A stretch of 64,000 nt of DNA from Mycolicibacterium moriokaense (GTDB taxonomy: Bacteria > Actinomycetota > Actinomycetes > Mycobacteriales > Mycobacteriaceae). Below, one piece after another: positions 14,203 through 26,081 of this stretch (position 1 is the first letter of the stretch; each line of letters begins with the position of its first letter). Where the stretch lies: assembly GCF_010726085.1 (NCBI RefSeq), contig NZ_AP022560.1:3224001-3288000 (forward strand). Reading direction: 5' to 3'. A program made the position numbers and the translations under genes. The notes below the pieces were generated by a model. That model worked only from the letters and a program-made list of their open reading frames with translations, was not told where the DNA came from and made no database searches.

Positions 14203-15959
14203 TGCTAGCCGAGATCCGTATCGAGTCGCTGGGTGCGATCAGCACCGCGACCGCCGAATTCGACCGAGGTCTCACCGTGCTGACCGGCGAGACCGGCACC
14301 GGAAAGACCATGGTGGTCACGGGTCTACATCTGCTCGGCGGTGCGCGCGCCGACGCCACGCGGGTGCGCTCAGGTGCCGAACGCGCGGTCGTCGAAGGCC
14401 GGTTCACGACCAGCGAACTGGGGGAGGGCGTCACCGCCCAGATCGAGGAGATCCTCGATTCGTCGGGCGCCGAGCGTGACGACGACGGCAGCGTCATCGC
14501 AGCACGGTCCGTATCGCGCGACGGGCCCTCACGGGCCTTCCTCGGCGGACGCAGCGTGCCCGCAAAGTCGTTGGCCACCTTCACCACCGAAGTGCTCACC
14601 CTGCACGGCCAGAACGATCAGCTCCGGCTGATGCGACCCGACGAGCAGCGCGCGGCGCTGGACCGGTTCGTTGACATCGAGAAGCAGCTGAAGCGGTACC
14701 AGAAACTGCGCGAGGAGTGGCTGGCGGCGCGGCGTGACCTCGTCGACCGCACACAGCGGGCCCGCGAACTCGCTCAGGAGGCGGATCGGCTCAAGTTCGG
14801 TTTGAACGAGATCAACACCGTCGCACCGCAACCCGGTGAGGACGAGGCGCTCGTCGCCGACATTCAACGCTTGTCGGAACTGGATGCGGTGCGCGATGCC
14901 GCACACACTGCGCGCGCCGCGCTGTCGGGGGCGGACGACGCGTCGGCCGAAGCCGTGTCGGCGATCGGCAGTGTGGGGCAGGCGAAGTCGGCGCTGGAAT
15001 CTACTGACGACGCCGCGTTGCGCGCGCTGGCCGCACAGCTCGACAGCGCGCTGGTCGTAATCGGTGACGTGGCAAGCGAACTCGGCGACTATGTGGCCGC
15101 GCTGCCCAGCGATGCGAGCACGCTCGAATCGAAGCTGTTGCGCCAGAGCGAGCTACGCACACTGACCCGCAAGTACGCCGCCGACATCGACGGTGTCCTG
15201 CAGTGGGCACAGGAGGCGCTGGACCGGTTGGCGCAGCTTGACGTCTCCGAGGAGGCGCTCTCCGAGCTGGAGCGCCAGGTCGCGCGCCTGCACGACGAGG
15301 TCGTGGTCGCGGCCAACGACCTGACCAAGGCACGGACCAAGGCGGCCAAGGGTTTGGCGAAGGCGGTGACCGCCGAGCTCTCCGGGCTGGCGATGGCCGA
15401 CGCCGAGTTCACCGTGTCCGTCGCACCGCTGGCCGCCCGGGCTGACGACGCCGCACCGCTGACGGTGTCGCCGGGCGTGACCGTCCACGCCGGCCAATAC
15501 GGCGTCGACGCCGTGGAGTTCGGCTTCGCAGCGCATCGCGGTATCGACGTGCTGCCGCTGAACAAGAGCGCATCCGGCGGTGAGCTGTCGCGCGTCATGC
15601 TCGCACTCGAGGTCGTGCTGGCCGCCTCGACCGAGGGAACGACGATGGTCTTCGACGAGGTCGACGCGGGCGTCGGCGGTCGCGCGGCGGTGCAGATCGG
15701 CCGCCGGCTGGCGCGATTGGCCCGCACGCACCAGGTCATCGTCGTCACCCACCTGCCGCAAGTGGCCGCCTACGCCGACAGCCACCTCATGGTCGACAGC
15801 GGCGGGAGGGGTAAGGCCAGTGGCGTACGACGCCTCGACGACGACGAGCGCGTCGCAGAGCTCGCGCGCATGCTCGCCGGGCTCGGCGAATCCGACAGTG
15901 GCCGCGCGCACGCACGCGAACTCCTCGAGGCCGCACAGCAAGAGCGCGCGAACGACTAG
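14202..15959 (+). CDS. recN: DNA repair protein RecN
   Basis: A 585-residue SMC-like ATPase in double-strand-break repair. Walker A is GETGTGKT, a Q-loop region reads LHGQNDQLRL, the ABC-type signature is SGGELSRVML and Walker B is VFDEVDAGVGG. The central 300 residues form the expected coiled coil. GTG 14202 is chosen because it abuts the nadK stop and gives the family N-terminus (LAEIRIESLGAI). Confidence 0.96.
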   Translation: MLAEIRIESLGAISTATAEFDRGLTVLTGETGTGKTMVVTGLHLLGGARADATRVRSGAERAVVEGRFTTSELGEGVTAQIEEILDSSGAERDDDGSVIAARSVSRDGPSRAFLGGRSVPAKSLATFTTEVLTLHGQNDQLRLMRPDEQRAALDRFVDIEKQLKRYQKLREEWLAARRDLVDRTQRARELAQEADRLKFGLNEINTVAPQPGEDEALVADIQRLSELDAVRDAAHTARAALSGADDASAEAVSAIGSVGQAKSALESTDDAALRALAAQLDSALVVIGDVASELGDYVAALPSDASTLESKLLRQSELRTLTRKYAADIDGVLQWAQEALDRLAQLDVSEEALSELERQVARLHDEVVVAANDLTKARTKAAKGLAKAVTAELSGLAMADAEFTVSVAPLAARADDAAPLTVSPGVTVHAGQYGVDAVEFGFAAHRGIDVLPLNKSASGGELSRVMLALEVVLAASTEGTTMVFDEVDAGVGGRAAVQIGRRLARLARTHQVIVVTHLPQVAAYADSHLMVDSGGRGKASGVRRLDDDERVAELARMLAGLGESDSGRAHARELLEAAQQERAND

Positions 15960-16531
15960 GTCGCCAGAACGGTGTCGATCGAGTCGGCGATGAATGCGTC
16001 GTCGACGCCATCACTAGTCATCAGCCGCCGATAGAACACCGCACCGGACAACGCCACCGACGCGGCCTCAGCGTCGACGCGTGCCGGAAACTCGCCGTCC
16101 TCCACGCCCGCGGCAATGGTGTCGGTCAGACGCCGGCGCCGTTGCGCCGAGTAGCGGTGAAAGAAATCACGGACGGCTGGATCGTGTTCCGACGCATGAA
16201 TCAGAGCGGGGATGCACGCCGCCACCGGCGAATCGGTCAGCGCGCGGGCGAGATGGCGCAGTAGCAACTCGACCCGCTGCCGGGCGGTGCCGGAAACGAG
16301 TTCGCGCTCCGGGTTTGGTTGCACGTTGAGCGTCTCCAGCGCATCGGCGAGAAGCGCCGTCTTGTCCGGCCAGTGCCGGTACAGGGTGCTGCGCCCGACG
16401 CCCGCGCGCGCCGCCACTGACTCCATCCGAAAGCCCGCGTATCCCGCGGTCGCGAACTCGTCGAGCGCAGCGCGGAGGATGACCTTCCGGGAGTGATTGA
16501 CCCGGGGATCGGGCTGTCTTTTTTGGGACAT
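15956..16531 (-). CDS. TetR-family regulator
   Basis: A 191-residue regulator with an N-terminal helix-turn-helix (ALDEFATAGYAGFRMESVAA ... STLYRHWPDKTAL). It is divergent from the VOC gene, with only 31 bases between the starts, and its end overlaps the recN stop by four bases. The pair is absent from the corresponding M. tuberculosis position between Rv1696 and Rv1697, so it looks like a small insertion in the syntenic block. It probably regulates the VOC gene. Confidence 0.88.
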   Translation of the reverse strand: MSQKRQPDPRVNHSRKVILRAALDEFATAGYAGFRMESVAARAGVGRSTLYRHWPDKTALLADALETLNVQPNPERELVSGTARQRVELLLRHLARALTDSPVAACIPALIHASEHDPAVRDFFHRYSAQRRRRLTDTIAAGVEDGEFPARVDAEAASVALSGAVFYRRLMTSDGVDDAFIADSIDTVLAT

Positions 16532-16562
16532 ATCTGTATCATAAACTGTAGGAGGTGCAAAG
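16532..16562 (+). promoter_or_regulatory. Divergent TetR/VOC control region with strong RBS
   Basis: The 31 bases between the two start codons are AT-rich and hold two direct CTGTA pentamers (16535-16539 and 16546-16550) around TCATAAA. The second runs into a strong AGGAGG ribosome-binding site at 16550-16555 for the VOC gene. A TetR operator here is likely, but no clean palindrome is seen. Confidence 0.45.
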
Positions 16563-16943
16563 ATGACCGACGTCAGCGTTCGCTACATCGTCGACGATGT
16601 CGATGCTGCAGTGGACTTCTACACATCCCTGTTCCAGTTCGAGGTGGCGATGCGGCCGGGGCCGGGGTTCGCGATGCTGCGCCGCGGAGAGTTGCGGCTG
16701 CTGCTGAACTCTCCGGGTGGCGGGGGCGGCGCAGGCCAGACCCTCGCTGACGGTAGCCGGCCAGAACCCGGCGGCTGGAACCGATTTCAGCTGCAGGTGG
16801 ACGATCTGGACAAGGCCGTCGCCGATGTGCGTAGGGCGGGCGCGGAGCTGCGGGGCGAGGTGATCACCGGCAGGGGCGGACGTCAGGCGCTCGTCCCGGA
16901 CCCGGCGGGCAACCTCGTCGAACTGTTCGAAAGTTATGCCTAA
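16563..16943 (+). CDS. VOC-family (glyoxalase/dioxygenase-fold) protein
   Basis: A 126-residue single-gene VOC protein with two beta-alpha-beta-beta-beta modules: VRYIVDDVDAAVDFYTSLF near the N-terminus and RFQLQVDDLDKAVADVRRAG in the second half, ending VPDPAGNLVELFE. Possible metal ligands include the Glu in NLVELFE. The family includes glyoxalases, dioxygenases and antibiotic-binding proteins. Divergence from a TetR gene suggests an inducible detoxification role, but the substrate cannot be told. Confidence 0.85.
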   Translation: MTDVSVRYIVDDVDAAVDFYTSLFQFEVAMRPGPGFAMLRRGELRLLLNSPGGGGGAGQTLADGSRPEPGGWNRFQLQVDDLDKAVADVRRAGAELRGEVITGRGGRQALVPDPAGNLVELFESYA

Positions 16944-17035
16944 TCGTGTTGCAGATGTGACAAAAGTCGACTTCTGAGGCGGATGTTACGGCGCGCCTCC
17001 GACAGAGAGCGCGTGCCTATCGACAGAATCGCCGC

Positions 17036-18220
17036 ATGAAGATGTCAGCGCTGCTATCCCGTAATGCCAGCTCTCGCCCGGGCATCACCGGCACCGCCCG
17101 GGTCGACCGGGACATGGATCGGCTGCTGCGTCGCATCAACCCGGGTGACATCGTCGTCATCGACGCCCTGGATCTGGACCGGATCACGGCCGACGCGCTC
17201 GTCGAATCCGGCGTCACGGCGGTCGTCAACGCTTCACCGTCGATCTCTGGTCGATACCCCAACCTGGGGCCCGAGGTCCTGGTCGCCAACGGCGTCACCT
17301 TGATCGACGACACCGGCGCCGAGGTGTTCAAGAAGGTCAAGGACGGCGCCCGCGTGCGGTTGTACGACGGCGGCGTCTACTCCGGCGACAAGCTGCTGAT
17401 CCAGGGCGCCGAGCGGACCGACCATGAGATCCACGAGCTGATGCACGAGGCGAAGAGCGGGCTCGTGGCGCATCTGGAAGCCTTCGCGGGCAACACCATC
17501 GAGTTCATCCGCAGTGAGAGCCCGCTGCTGATCGACGGCATCGGCATCCCGGACATCGACGTGGACATGAACCGCCGCCACGTCGTGATCGTGGCCGACG
17601 AGCCGAGTTCGGCCACCGATCTCAAGGCGCTCAAGCCGTTCATCAAGGAGTACCAGCCGGTGCTGGTGGGCGTCGGCACCGGAGCCGACGTGCTGCGCAA
17701 GGCCGGCTACCGCCCGCAGCTCATCGTCGGGGACCCCGACAAGATCAGTGCCGACGCACTGCGGTGCGGTGCGCAGGTCGTGCTGCCCGCCGACGCCGAC
17801 GGCCACGCAGCAGGACTCGAGCGCATACAGGACCTCGGGGTCGGGGCCATGACCTTCCCGGCCGCCGGATCGGCCGCCGACCTGGCGCTGCTGCTCTGTG
17901 ATCACCACGGCGCGTCGCTGATCGTGACCGCGGGCCACACCGCGACAATCGAGGAGTTCTTCGACCGGTCGCGCCAGCAGAGCAACCCGTCGACCTTCCT
18001 CACCCGGCTGAAGGTCGGCGAGAAGCTGGTCGACGCGAAGGCCGTCGCCACGCTGTACCGCAGCCGGGTCTCCGGCGGGGCGATCGCCCTGCTGGTGCTC
18101 GCCATGCTGGTCGCGGTGATCGTCGCGCTGTGGGTCTCGCGGGTCGATGCGACGCTGGTGGACTGGGTCGTGGACTACTGGAACCGTTTCTCGCTCTGGG
18201 TCCAGAGCTGGGTCACCTAG
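17036..18220 (+). CDS. steA: SteA-like membrane-anchored septation protein
   Basis: A 394-residue protein with a soluble Rossmann-like body and one C-terminal transmembrane helix (ALLVLAMLVAVIVALWV). Visible nucleotide-fold elements include GDIVVIDALDLDRITADALV and IVGDPDKISADAL. It is the Rv1697 equivalent. The Corynebacterium homologue SteA works with SteB in daughter-cell separation through the RipC-FtsEX pathway. The next gene, nine bases downstream, is the SteB/MctB homologue, which supports the pairing. Confidence 0.85.
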   Translation: MKMSALLSRNASSRPGITGTARVDRDMDRLLRRINPGDIVVIDALDLDRITADALVESGVTAVVNASPSISGRYPNLGPEVLVANGVTLIDDTGAEVFKKVKDGARVRLYDGGVYSGDKLLIQGAERTDHEIHELMHEAKSGLVAHLEAFAGNTIEFIRSESPLLIDGIGIPDIDVDMNRRHVVIVADEPSSATDLKALKPFIKEYQPVLVGVGTGADVLRKAGYRPQLIVGDPDKISADALRCGAQVVLPADADGHAAGLERIQDLGVGAMTFPAAGSAADLALLLCDHHGASLIVTAGHTATIEEFFDRSRQQSNPSTFLTRLKVGEKLVDAKAVATLYRSRVSGGAIALLVLAMLVAVIVALWVSRVDATLVDWVVDYWNRFSLWVQSWVT

Positions 18221-18229
18221 GGGGCGACA

Positions 18230-19171
18230 ATGATTTCCCTGCGCTCACACGCGATTTCACTGGCGGCGGTGTTCCTCGCGTTGGCTATCGGGGTCGCCCT
18301 CGGGTCGGGTCTGCTGTCCAACACCGTGCTGTCCGGTCTGCGTGACGACAAGCACGAGTTGCAGAAGCAGATCGACACGCTCACCGACGACAAGAACCTG
18401 CTCAATGAAAAGCTGAGTGCTGCAGGGGAATTCGACGCCATGATGGCGCCGCGGATCCTGCACGGAACCCTGGACGGAAAGTCCGTCGTGGTGTTCCGGA
18501 CACCGGATGCGGCCGACGACGACGTCGACGCGTTGGAGCGACTGGTCGCGCAGGCCGGCGGAACGATCACCGGCACAGTGGATCTCACGCGAGAGTTCGT
18601 CGACGCGCATTCGGCCGCGAAGCTGCTCTCGGTGGTGAACTCGCCGATCGTGCCCGCAGGAAAACAGCTGAACACCCTGTCGGTGGATCAGGGCTCGCAG
18701 GCCGGTGACCTGTTGGGCATCACCCTGCTGATCAGCAAGGACCCGAAAGTCGCGGCAGTCGACGAGGCACAGCGCGAAACCGTCCTGCAGACGCTGCGTG
18801 ACACGGGCTTCATCACCTACGGCAACCAGCGCATCGGCCCGGCCAACACCGCACTGATCGTGACGGGCGGCCCGCTGAAAGAGGACGCCGGAAACCAGGG
18901 CGCGACAGTCGCCAGGTTCGCGGCGGGCATGGCCCCGCACGGCTCCGGCACGGTGCTGGTCGGACGCGACGGATCGTCGTCCGGTACCGCAGCGGTGGCC
19001 GTGACGAGGTCAGACTCGGCGCTGAGCACCGTGATCAGCACGGTCGATGACGTCGACTCGGAATCCGGCCGGCTCACCTCGGTGCTGGCCCTGAGCGACC
19101 TGGCCGCCGGCGGCAAGCCCGGCCAGTACGGCATCGGCAAGGGTGCGGGATCGGTAACCGTCCCGCAATGA
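18230..19171 (+). CDS. mctB: MctB/SteB outer-membrane-associated protein
   Basis: A 313-residue protein with an N-terminal hydrophobic segment (SLAAVFLALAIGVALGSGLL), then a coiled coil (LRDDKHELQKQIDTLTDDKN) and an extracytoplasmic domain. It corresponds to Rv1698, described as a copper-efflux-linked protein and as the SteB partner of SteA in cell separation. The two proposed roles are not mutually exclusive. It probably shares a transcript with steA. Confidence 0.9.
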   Translation: MISLRSHAISLAAVFLALAIGVALGSGLLSNTVLSGLRDDKHELQKQIDTLTDDKNLLNEKLSAAGEFDAMMAPRILHGTLDGKSVVVFRTPDAADDDVDALERLVAQAGGTITGTVDLTREFVDAHSAAKLLSVVNSPIVPAGKQLNTLSVDQGSQAGDLLGITLLISKDPKVAAVDEAQRETVLQTLRDTGFITYGNQRIGPANTALIVTGGPLKEDAGNQGATVARFAAGMAPHGSGTVLVGRDGSSSGTAAVAVTRSDSALSTVISTVDDVDSESGRLTSVLALSDLAAGGKPGQYGIGKGAGSVTVPQ

Positions 19172-19252
19172 TTCCCGGCGGCGCGTCAGCGACGGCTTGT
19201 CGGCGTCGGTGTTAGGGTGGGGTTCCGTGGGTCGGCAGGCCCCAGCTATTGA

Positions 19253-21673
<2,421 letters not shown>

Positions 21674-21677
<4 letters not shown>

Positions 21678-22621
21678 CGACGTTCCGGTCGGCCCTCGAC
21701 GACCAACTCCAGGGTTACCTCGACCATCTCACGATCGAGCGCGGCGTCGCGGCCAACACCCTGAGCTCGTATCGGCGCGACCTGCGGCGTTACTCCGAAC
21801 ACCTCACCCTGCGTGGCATCGACGACCTGGCCAAGGTGACCGAGGGCGATGTCAGCGACTTCCTCGTCGCCCTGCGCCGCGGTGATCCCGACGCCGGGAC
21901 CGCTCCGTTGTCGGCGGTGTCGGCCGCGCGCGCGTTGATCGCGGTGCGAGGGCTGCACCGGTTCGCGGAGGCCGAAGGTCTGACCACCGTCAACGTCGCG
22001 TCGGCGGTGAAACCCCCGACCCCGAGCCGACGGTTGCCGAAGAGCCTGACCATCGACGAGGTGCTCGCGCTGCTGGAAGGGGCTGGCGGCGACAGTGAGG
22101 CCGACGGGCCGCTCACGCTGCGCAACCGGGCACTGCTGGAGCTGCTCTACTCGACGGGGGCGCGGATCTCGGAGGCCGTCGGCCTCGACGTCGACGACAT
22201 CGACACCCAGGCGCGGTCGGTGCTGCTGCGCGGCAAGGGCGGCAAACAGCGCTTGGTGCCGGTGGGCCGGCCGGCGGTCGCCGCTTTGGACGCCTATTTC
22301 GTGCGCGGTCGGCCCGACCTGGCGCGTCGCGGCCGCGGCACCCCGGCGATCTTCCTCAACGCCAGGGGAGGGCGACTGTCGCGGCAGAGTGCGTGGCAGG
22401 TGCTGCAGGACGCGGCGGAACGGGCGGGCATCACCTCGGCGGTGTCGCCGCACGTGCTGCGGCACTCGTTCGCCACGCATCTGCTCGACGGCGGCGCCGA
22501 CGTGCGCGTCGTCCAGGAACTGTTGGGGCACGCGTCGGTCACCACGACGCAGATCTACACGATGGTCACCGTCAGCGCGCTGCGAGAGGTCTGGGCAGGA
22601 GCGCACCCGCGGGCGCAGTGA
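21674..22621 (+). CDS. xerD: Chromosome dimer-resolving recombinase XerD
   Basis: A 315-residue tyrosine recombinase. Residues 1-95 are the SAM-like core-binding domain ([20 protein letters not shown]). The catalytic residues are Arg in [10 protein letters not shown], His/Arg in [10 protein letters not shown], His in LLGHASV and the nucleophile Tyr in TTTQIYTMV near residue 295. The ATG overlaps the NUDIX stop. It is the housekeeping Xer protein (Rv1701), distinct from the two element-borne recombinases further right. Confidence 0.95.
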
Positions 22622-22649
22622 ACCATCGACCGACGAGCAGTCGCGAACA

Positions 22650-22678
22650 CCCCCTATTTCGCATGTTTTAGGGGGGTT
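22650..22678. terminator. Terminator between xerD and the convergent O-methyltransferase gene
   Basis: A 7-bp stem CCCCCTA / TAGGGGG at 22650-22656 and 22669-22675 with a 12-base loop, followed by GTTT. It lies 28 bases after the xerD stop between convergent genes, so it may serve both strands. Confidence 0.6.
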
Positions 22679-22706
22679 TCGCGTCTGCTCGCGGGAAGGC
22701 AGGGGG

Positions 22707-23462
22707 TCAGCCGCCGAGGTATTCCGACTCGAGCACCATGTCGGGCGCAAGCGTCTGATACTCGCCGTGTGCCCTGTGCTCGACGGTGTCGAAGAGCTTG
22801 CCCTGTTGTTCGCGCATGTACTCGCGATACTTGGGGGACCCCGGAATGAGCATGTTGTCGGCGACCACGATGGATCCCCGGTGCAGCCAGCCGCGGTCCA
22901 GGATGGACTGCAGGTCGGGCAGGTAGGCGGCCTTGTCGTGGTCGATGAACAGCAGGTCGAGCGTTCCGGGCGCGAAGCCGTGCTCGTTGGCCAGCACGTC
23001 GAGTGTTCTGCCGCCGTCGCCGATGGTGCCGACCACACACGTCACCCGGTCGGTGACTCCGGCGTGACTCCATATGCGCTGCGCCACTTGGGCGTTGGCG
23101 GCGGCGAGTTCGACGGAGAACACCTGGGCCTCGGGCGCCGCGCGGGCGATCCGCAGTGCTCCGTAGCCGCAGTAGGTGCCCAGCTCCAGGGCCAGTCCCG
23201 GGTTGACGCGGCGCACGGCGGCGTCCAGCAGTTCGCCCTTCTCGTCGCCGATGTTGATCAGGAACGACTTCTCGTAGGCGAACTGGTCGATCTTGGCGAT
23301 CACGTCGTCGATGTCGCCCTGCCGCGCGTTGGCGACCACATAGTCGGCGGCGGCCGCCTCCCGGCCGTCGCCGATCTGGCCGGTCTTGGTGATGTTGCGG
23401 GACCCGATCGCCATCCGCCAGAACGACCAGCGCAGGAATGGGATGCGCTGCTTGAGGCTCAC
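22707..23462 (-). CDS. SAM-dependent O-methyltransferase (catechol type)
   Basis: A 251-residue class I methyltransferase. The SAM-binding motif is ALELGTYCGYGALRIAR, with acidic motif FSVELAAANAQVAQRI, and metal/substrate residues in LLFIDHDKAAY and VVADNMLIPG. This is the cation-dependent catechol O-methyltransferase family, equivalent to Rv1703c. GTG 23462 is chosen because the preceding codons of this open frame are antisense to the ParA gene. The Rv1704c-Rv1707 genes of M. tuberculosis are missing next to it. Confidence 0.9.
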   Translation of the reverse strand: MSLKQRIPFLRWSFWRMAIGSRNITKTGQIGDGREAAAADYVVANARQGDIDDVIAKIDQFAYEKSFLINIGDEKGELLDAAVRRVNPGLALELGTYCGYGALRIARAAPEAQVFSVELAAANAQVAQRIWSHAGVTDRVTCVVGTIGDGGRTLDVLANEHGFAPGTLDLLFIDHDKAAYLPDLQSILDRGWLHRGSIVVADNMLIPGSPKYREYMREQQGKLFDTVEHRAHGEYQTLAPDMVLESEYLGG

Positions 23463-23600
23463 GCCCGCCAGCCTAGGCCGACCGCCGGGGGCATCAATGA
23501 AAAGTTGCCCGCGGGTCTGGCAGACCAGGCAGTCACCTCCCGTTAAACTTGCCCGGATGTTCGCCATGACCGTGTGCAGCCTGACCAGCGAAGGTCTGGC

Positions 23601-24461
23601 ATGACCGACGCCGGCGAAGCCTCCGAGATCGGCTTGACCGGCCGTCCGCCGCGAACCATTCCCATCCCCGAACCCAAGGCGACGCACGGGCCCGCCAAGG
23701 TCATCGCCATGTGCAACCAGAAGGGCGGGGTCGGCAAGACCACCTCGACCATCAACCTGGGCGCCAGCCTGGCCGAATACGGCCGCCGCGTCCTGATGGT
23801 CGACCTCGATCCGCAGGGTGCGCTGTCGGCGGGCCTCGGCGTGCCGCACTACGAGCTCGAGCACACCGTCCACAACCTGCTGGTCGAACCGCGGGCGTCG
23901 ATCGACGATGTGCTGATCAGCACCCGGGTCAAGAACCTGGACCTGGTGCCGAGCAACATCGACCTGTCGGCCGCGGAGATCCAGCTGGTCAACGAGGTGG
24001 GCCGCGAACAGTCGCTGGCCCGCGCGCTGTACCCGGTGCTGGACCGCTACGACTACGTCCTGATCGACTGCCAGCCGTCGCTGGGCCTGCTCACCGTGAA
24101 CGGGCTGGCCTGCAGCGACGTGGTGATCATCCCCACCGAGTGCGAGTTCTTCTCGCTGCGCGGGCTGGCGCTGCTCACCGATACCGTCGACAAGGTGCAC
24201 GACCGGCTGAACCCGAAGCTGTCCATCGGCGGCATCCTCATCACCCGCTACGACCCCCGCACCGTGAACTCTCGCGAAGTGATGGCGCGAGTCCTCGAGC
24301 GGTTCGGCGACCTGGTGTTCGACACCGTCATCACTCGGACGGTCCGCTTCCCCGAGACCAGCGTCGCCGGCGAGCCGATCACCTCATGGGCGCCGAAATC
24401 CGTTGGTGCCGAAGCGTATCGGTCGTTGGCGCGCGAGGTCATCGACCGGTTCGGCGCGTGA
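23601..24461 (+). CDS. ParA-like chromosome partitioning ATPase
   Basis: A deviant-Walker ATPase of 286 residues. The P-loop is CNQKGGVGKTTSTINLG, followed by MVDLDPQGAL and LIDCQPSLGLLT. It is the Rv1708 equivalent and is translationally coupled to scpA, so it probably acts with condensin in chromosome organisation; it is not beside a parB gene. ATG 23601 is preferred; GTG 23574 would add nine residues. A possible -10 (TAAACT) lies near 23543. Confidence 0.92.
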   Translation: MTDAGEASEIGLTGRPPRTIPIPEPKATHGPAKVIAMCNQKGGVGKTTSTINLGASLAEYGRRVLMVDLDPQGALSAGLGVPHYELEHTVHNLLVEPRASIDDVLISTRVKNLDLVPSNIDLSAAEIQLVNEVGREQSLARALYPVLDRYDYVLIDCQPSLGLLTVNGLACSDVVIIPTECEFFSLRGLALLTDTVDKVHDRLNPKLSIGGILITRYDPRTVNSREVMARVLERFGDLVFDTVITRTVRFPETSVAGEPITSWAPKSVGAEAYRSLAREVIDRFGA

Positions 24462-25315
24462 CCGGGGCGGTGACTACGGCAGGACCCGCCGATCCGGCGA
24501 CATCGAGTTCGGACCAGTCGCAGCAGACGGGTTTCCAGGTTCGGCTGGCCAATTTCGAGGGGCCCTTCGACCTGCTGCTGCAGCTGATCTTCGCGCACCG
24601 GCTCGACGTCACCGAGGTGGCGCTGCACCAGGTCACCGACGAATTCATCGCCTACACCAAGGCGATCGGCCCTCAGCTCGAACTCGACGAGACGACCACG
24701 TTCCTGGTGGTCGCCGCCACGCTGCTGGACCTCAAGGCGGCTCGACTGCTGCCAGCCGGGGAGGTGCACGACGAGGAGGATCTCGCGCTGCTCGAGGTGC
24801 GCGACCTGCTGTTCGCCCGGCTGCTGCAGTACCGCGCGTTCAAACACGTCGCCGAGATGTTCGCCGAACTCGAGGCCGCTGCGCTGCGCAGCTACCCGCG
24901 GTCGGTGGCGCTGGAGGAGCGCTACCAGGAGCTGCTGCCTGAGGTGATGATCGGCGTCGACGCCGAGACGTTCGCCCAGATCGCGGCGGCGGCGTTCACC
25001 CCGCGCCCGGTGCCGACCGTCGCGACCGAGCATCTGCACGAGGCGCCGGTGTCGGTGACCGAGCAGATCGGTAATCTGATGGCGTTGCTGGAAAGCCGCG
25101 GGATCGGCCAATGGGCGTCGTTCCGCGAACTGGTGGCCGACTGCCAGGCACCGATCGAGATCGTCGGCCGGTTCCTGGCGCTGCTCGAGCTCTACCGGGC
25201 CAGGGCAGTAGCATTCGAACAACCAGAACCGCTTGGTGCGCTCCAGATTTCGTGGACCGGCGAACGGCCTACCCCTCAACACCTGGCGGTGGAAGAAGAC
25301 CACTATGACGGATGA
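24458..25315 (+). CDS. scpA: Condensin kleisin subunit ScpA
   Basis: A 285-residue kleisin of the SMC-ScpAB complex. The conserved N-terminal SMC-binding region is FEGPFDLLLQLIFAHRLDVTEV, then a charged middle section and a C-terminal winged-helix part (QWASFRELVADCQAPIEIVG). The GTG start overlaps the ParA stop by four bases. Its end overlaps the scpB start by 11 bases. Confidence 0.95.
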   Translation: MTGAVTTAGPADPATSSSDQSQQTGFQVRLANFEGPFDLLLQLIFAHRLDVTEVALHQVTDEFIAYTKAIGPQLELDETTTFLVVAATLLDLKAARLLPAGEVHDEEDLALLEVRDLLFARLLQYRAFKHVAEMFAELEAAALRSYPRSVALEERYQELLPEVMIGVDAETFAQIAAAAFTPRPVPTVATEHLHEAPVSVTEQIGNLMALLESRGIGQWASFRELVADCQAPIEIVGRFLALLELYRARAVAFEQPEPLGALQISWTGERPTPQHLAVEEDHYDG

Positions 25316-26081
25316 CACTCCGACCGACGTCTCGACCGACATCCCGGCCGAGACGCCACCGGAGACCTCGAACGGCTTCGACGAGCCCGCGGATCTCGAC
25401 GCAGACCTCGGGCTGGGCATCGATGTCGCCAACGAGCCGGAGCTCGACGATGACGAGCTCGGGTCGGTGCTCGAGGCGCTGCTGCTTGTGGTGGACACGC
25501 CGGTGACGGTCGAACAGCTCGCCGCCGCGACCCAGCAGCCCGCCTACCGGGTCGCGGCCAAGCTGGCGCTGATGGCCGAGGAGCTCACCGCCCGAGACAG
25601 CGGGATCGATCTACGCGGGGCCGGCGGCGGTTGGCGGATGTATACGAGGGCGCGGTTCGCGCCGTACGTGGAACGGCTGCTGCTCGACGGAGCACGCTCC
25701 AAGCTGACACGCGCGGCGCTCGAGACGCTGGCCGTGGTGGCCTACCGGCAGCCCGTCACGCGGGCCCGCGTCAGCGCCGTGCGCGGCGTCAACGTCGATG
25801 CGGTCATGCGGACGCTGCTCGCACGCGGGTTGATCACCGAGGCCGGCGTCGACCCCGACTCCGGTGCGGTGACGTTCGCGACCACCGAGCTGTTCCTCGA
25901 ACGGCTCGGGTTGACGTCGTTGGCGGACCTTCCCGACATCGCGCCGCTGCTGCCCGACGTCGACGTGATCGACGATCTGAGCGAATCACTCAGCGAAGAA
26001 CCCCGTTTCATGAAGCTCAGCGGCGCTCCCGCTTCCGAGGCGCCGATGTCGTTCGACGTGGACCAAGATTCGGATGGCTGA
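25305..26081 (+). CDS. scpB: Condensin subunit ScpB
   Basis: A 258-residue protein with an acidic, disordered N-terminal 50 residues and then two winged-helix domains (LGSVLEALLLVVDTPVTVEQ; LTRAALETLAVVAYRQPVTR). ScpB dimers bind ScpA in the SMC complex. The ATG lies within the end of scpA, and its own end overlaps rluB by eight bases. It corresponds to Rv1710. Confidence 0.94.
   Translation: MTDDTPTDVSTDIPAETPPETSNGFDEPADLDADLGLGIDVANEPELDDDELGSVLEALLLVVDTPVTVEQLAAATQQPAYRVAAKLALMAEELTARDSGIDLRGAGGGWRMYTRARFAPYVERLLLDGARSKLTRAALETLAVVAYRQPVTRARVSAVRGVNVDAVMRTLLARGLITEAGVDPDSGAVTFATTELFLERLGLTSLADLPDIAPLLPDVDVIDDLSESLSEEPRFMKLSGAPASEAPMSFDVDQDSDG

Noticed and set aside
22095..23546. 483-codon plus-strand frame across xerD and the O-methyltransferase gene
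   Set aside because: It runs out of frame through xerD and antisense through the methyltransferase, crossing the terminator between them; a shadow frame.
24248..25498. 416-codon minus-strand frame opposite parA, scpA and scpB
   Set aside because: Covers three well-conserved coupled genes antisense; Ser/Arg-rich with no motif.
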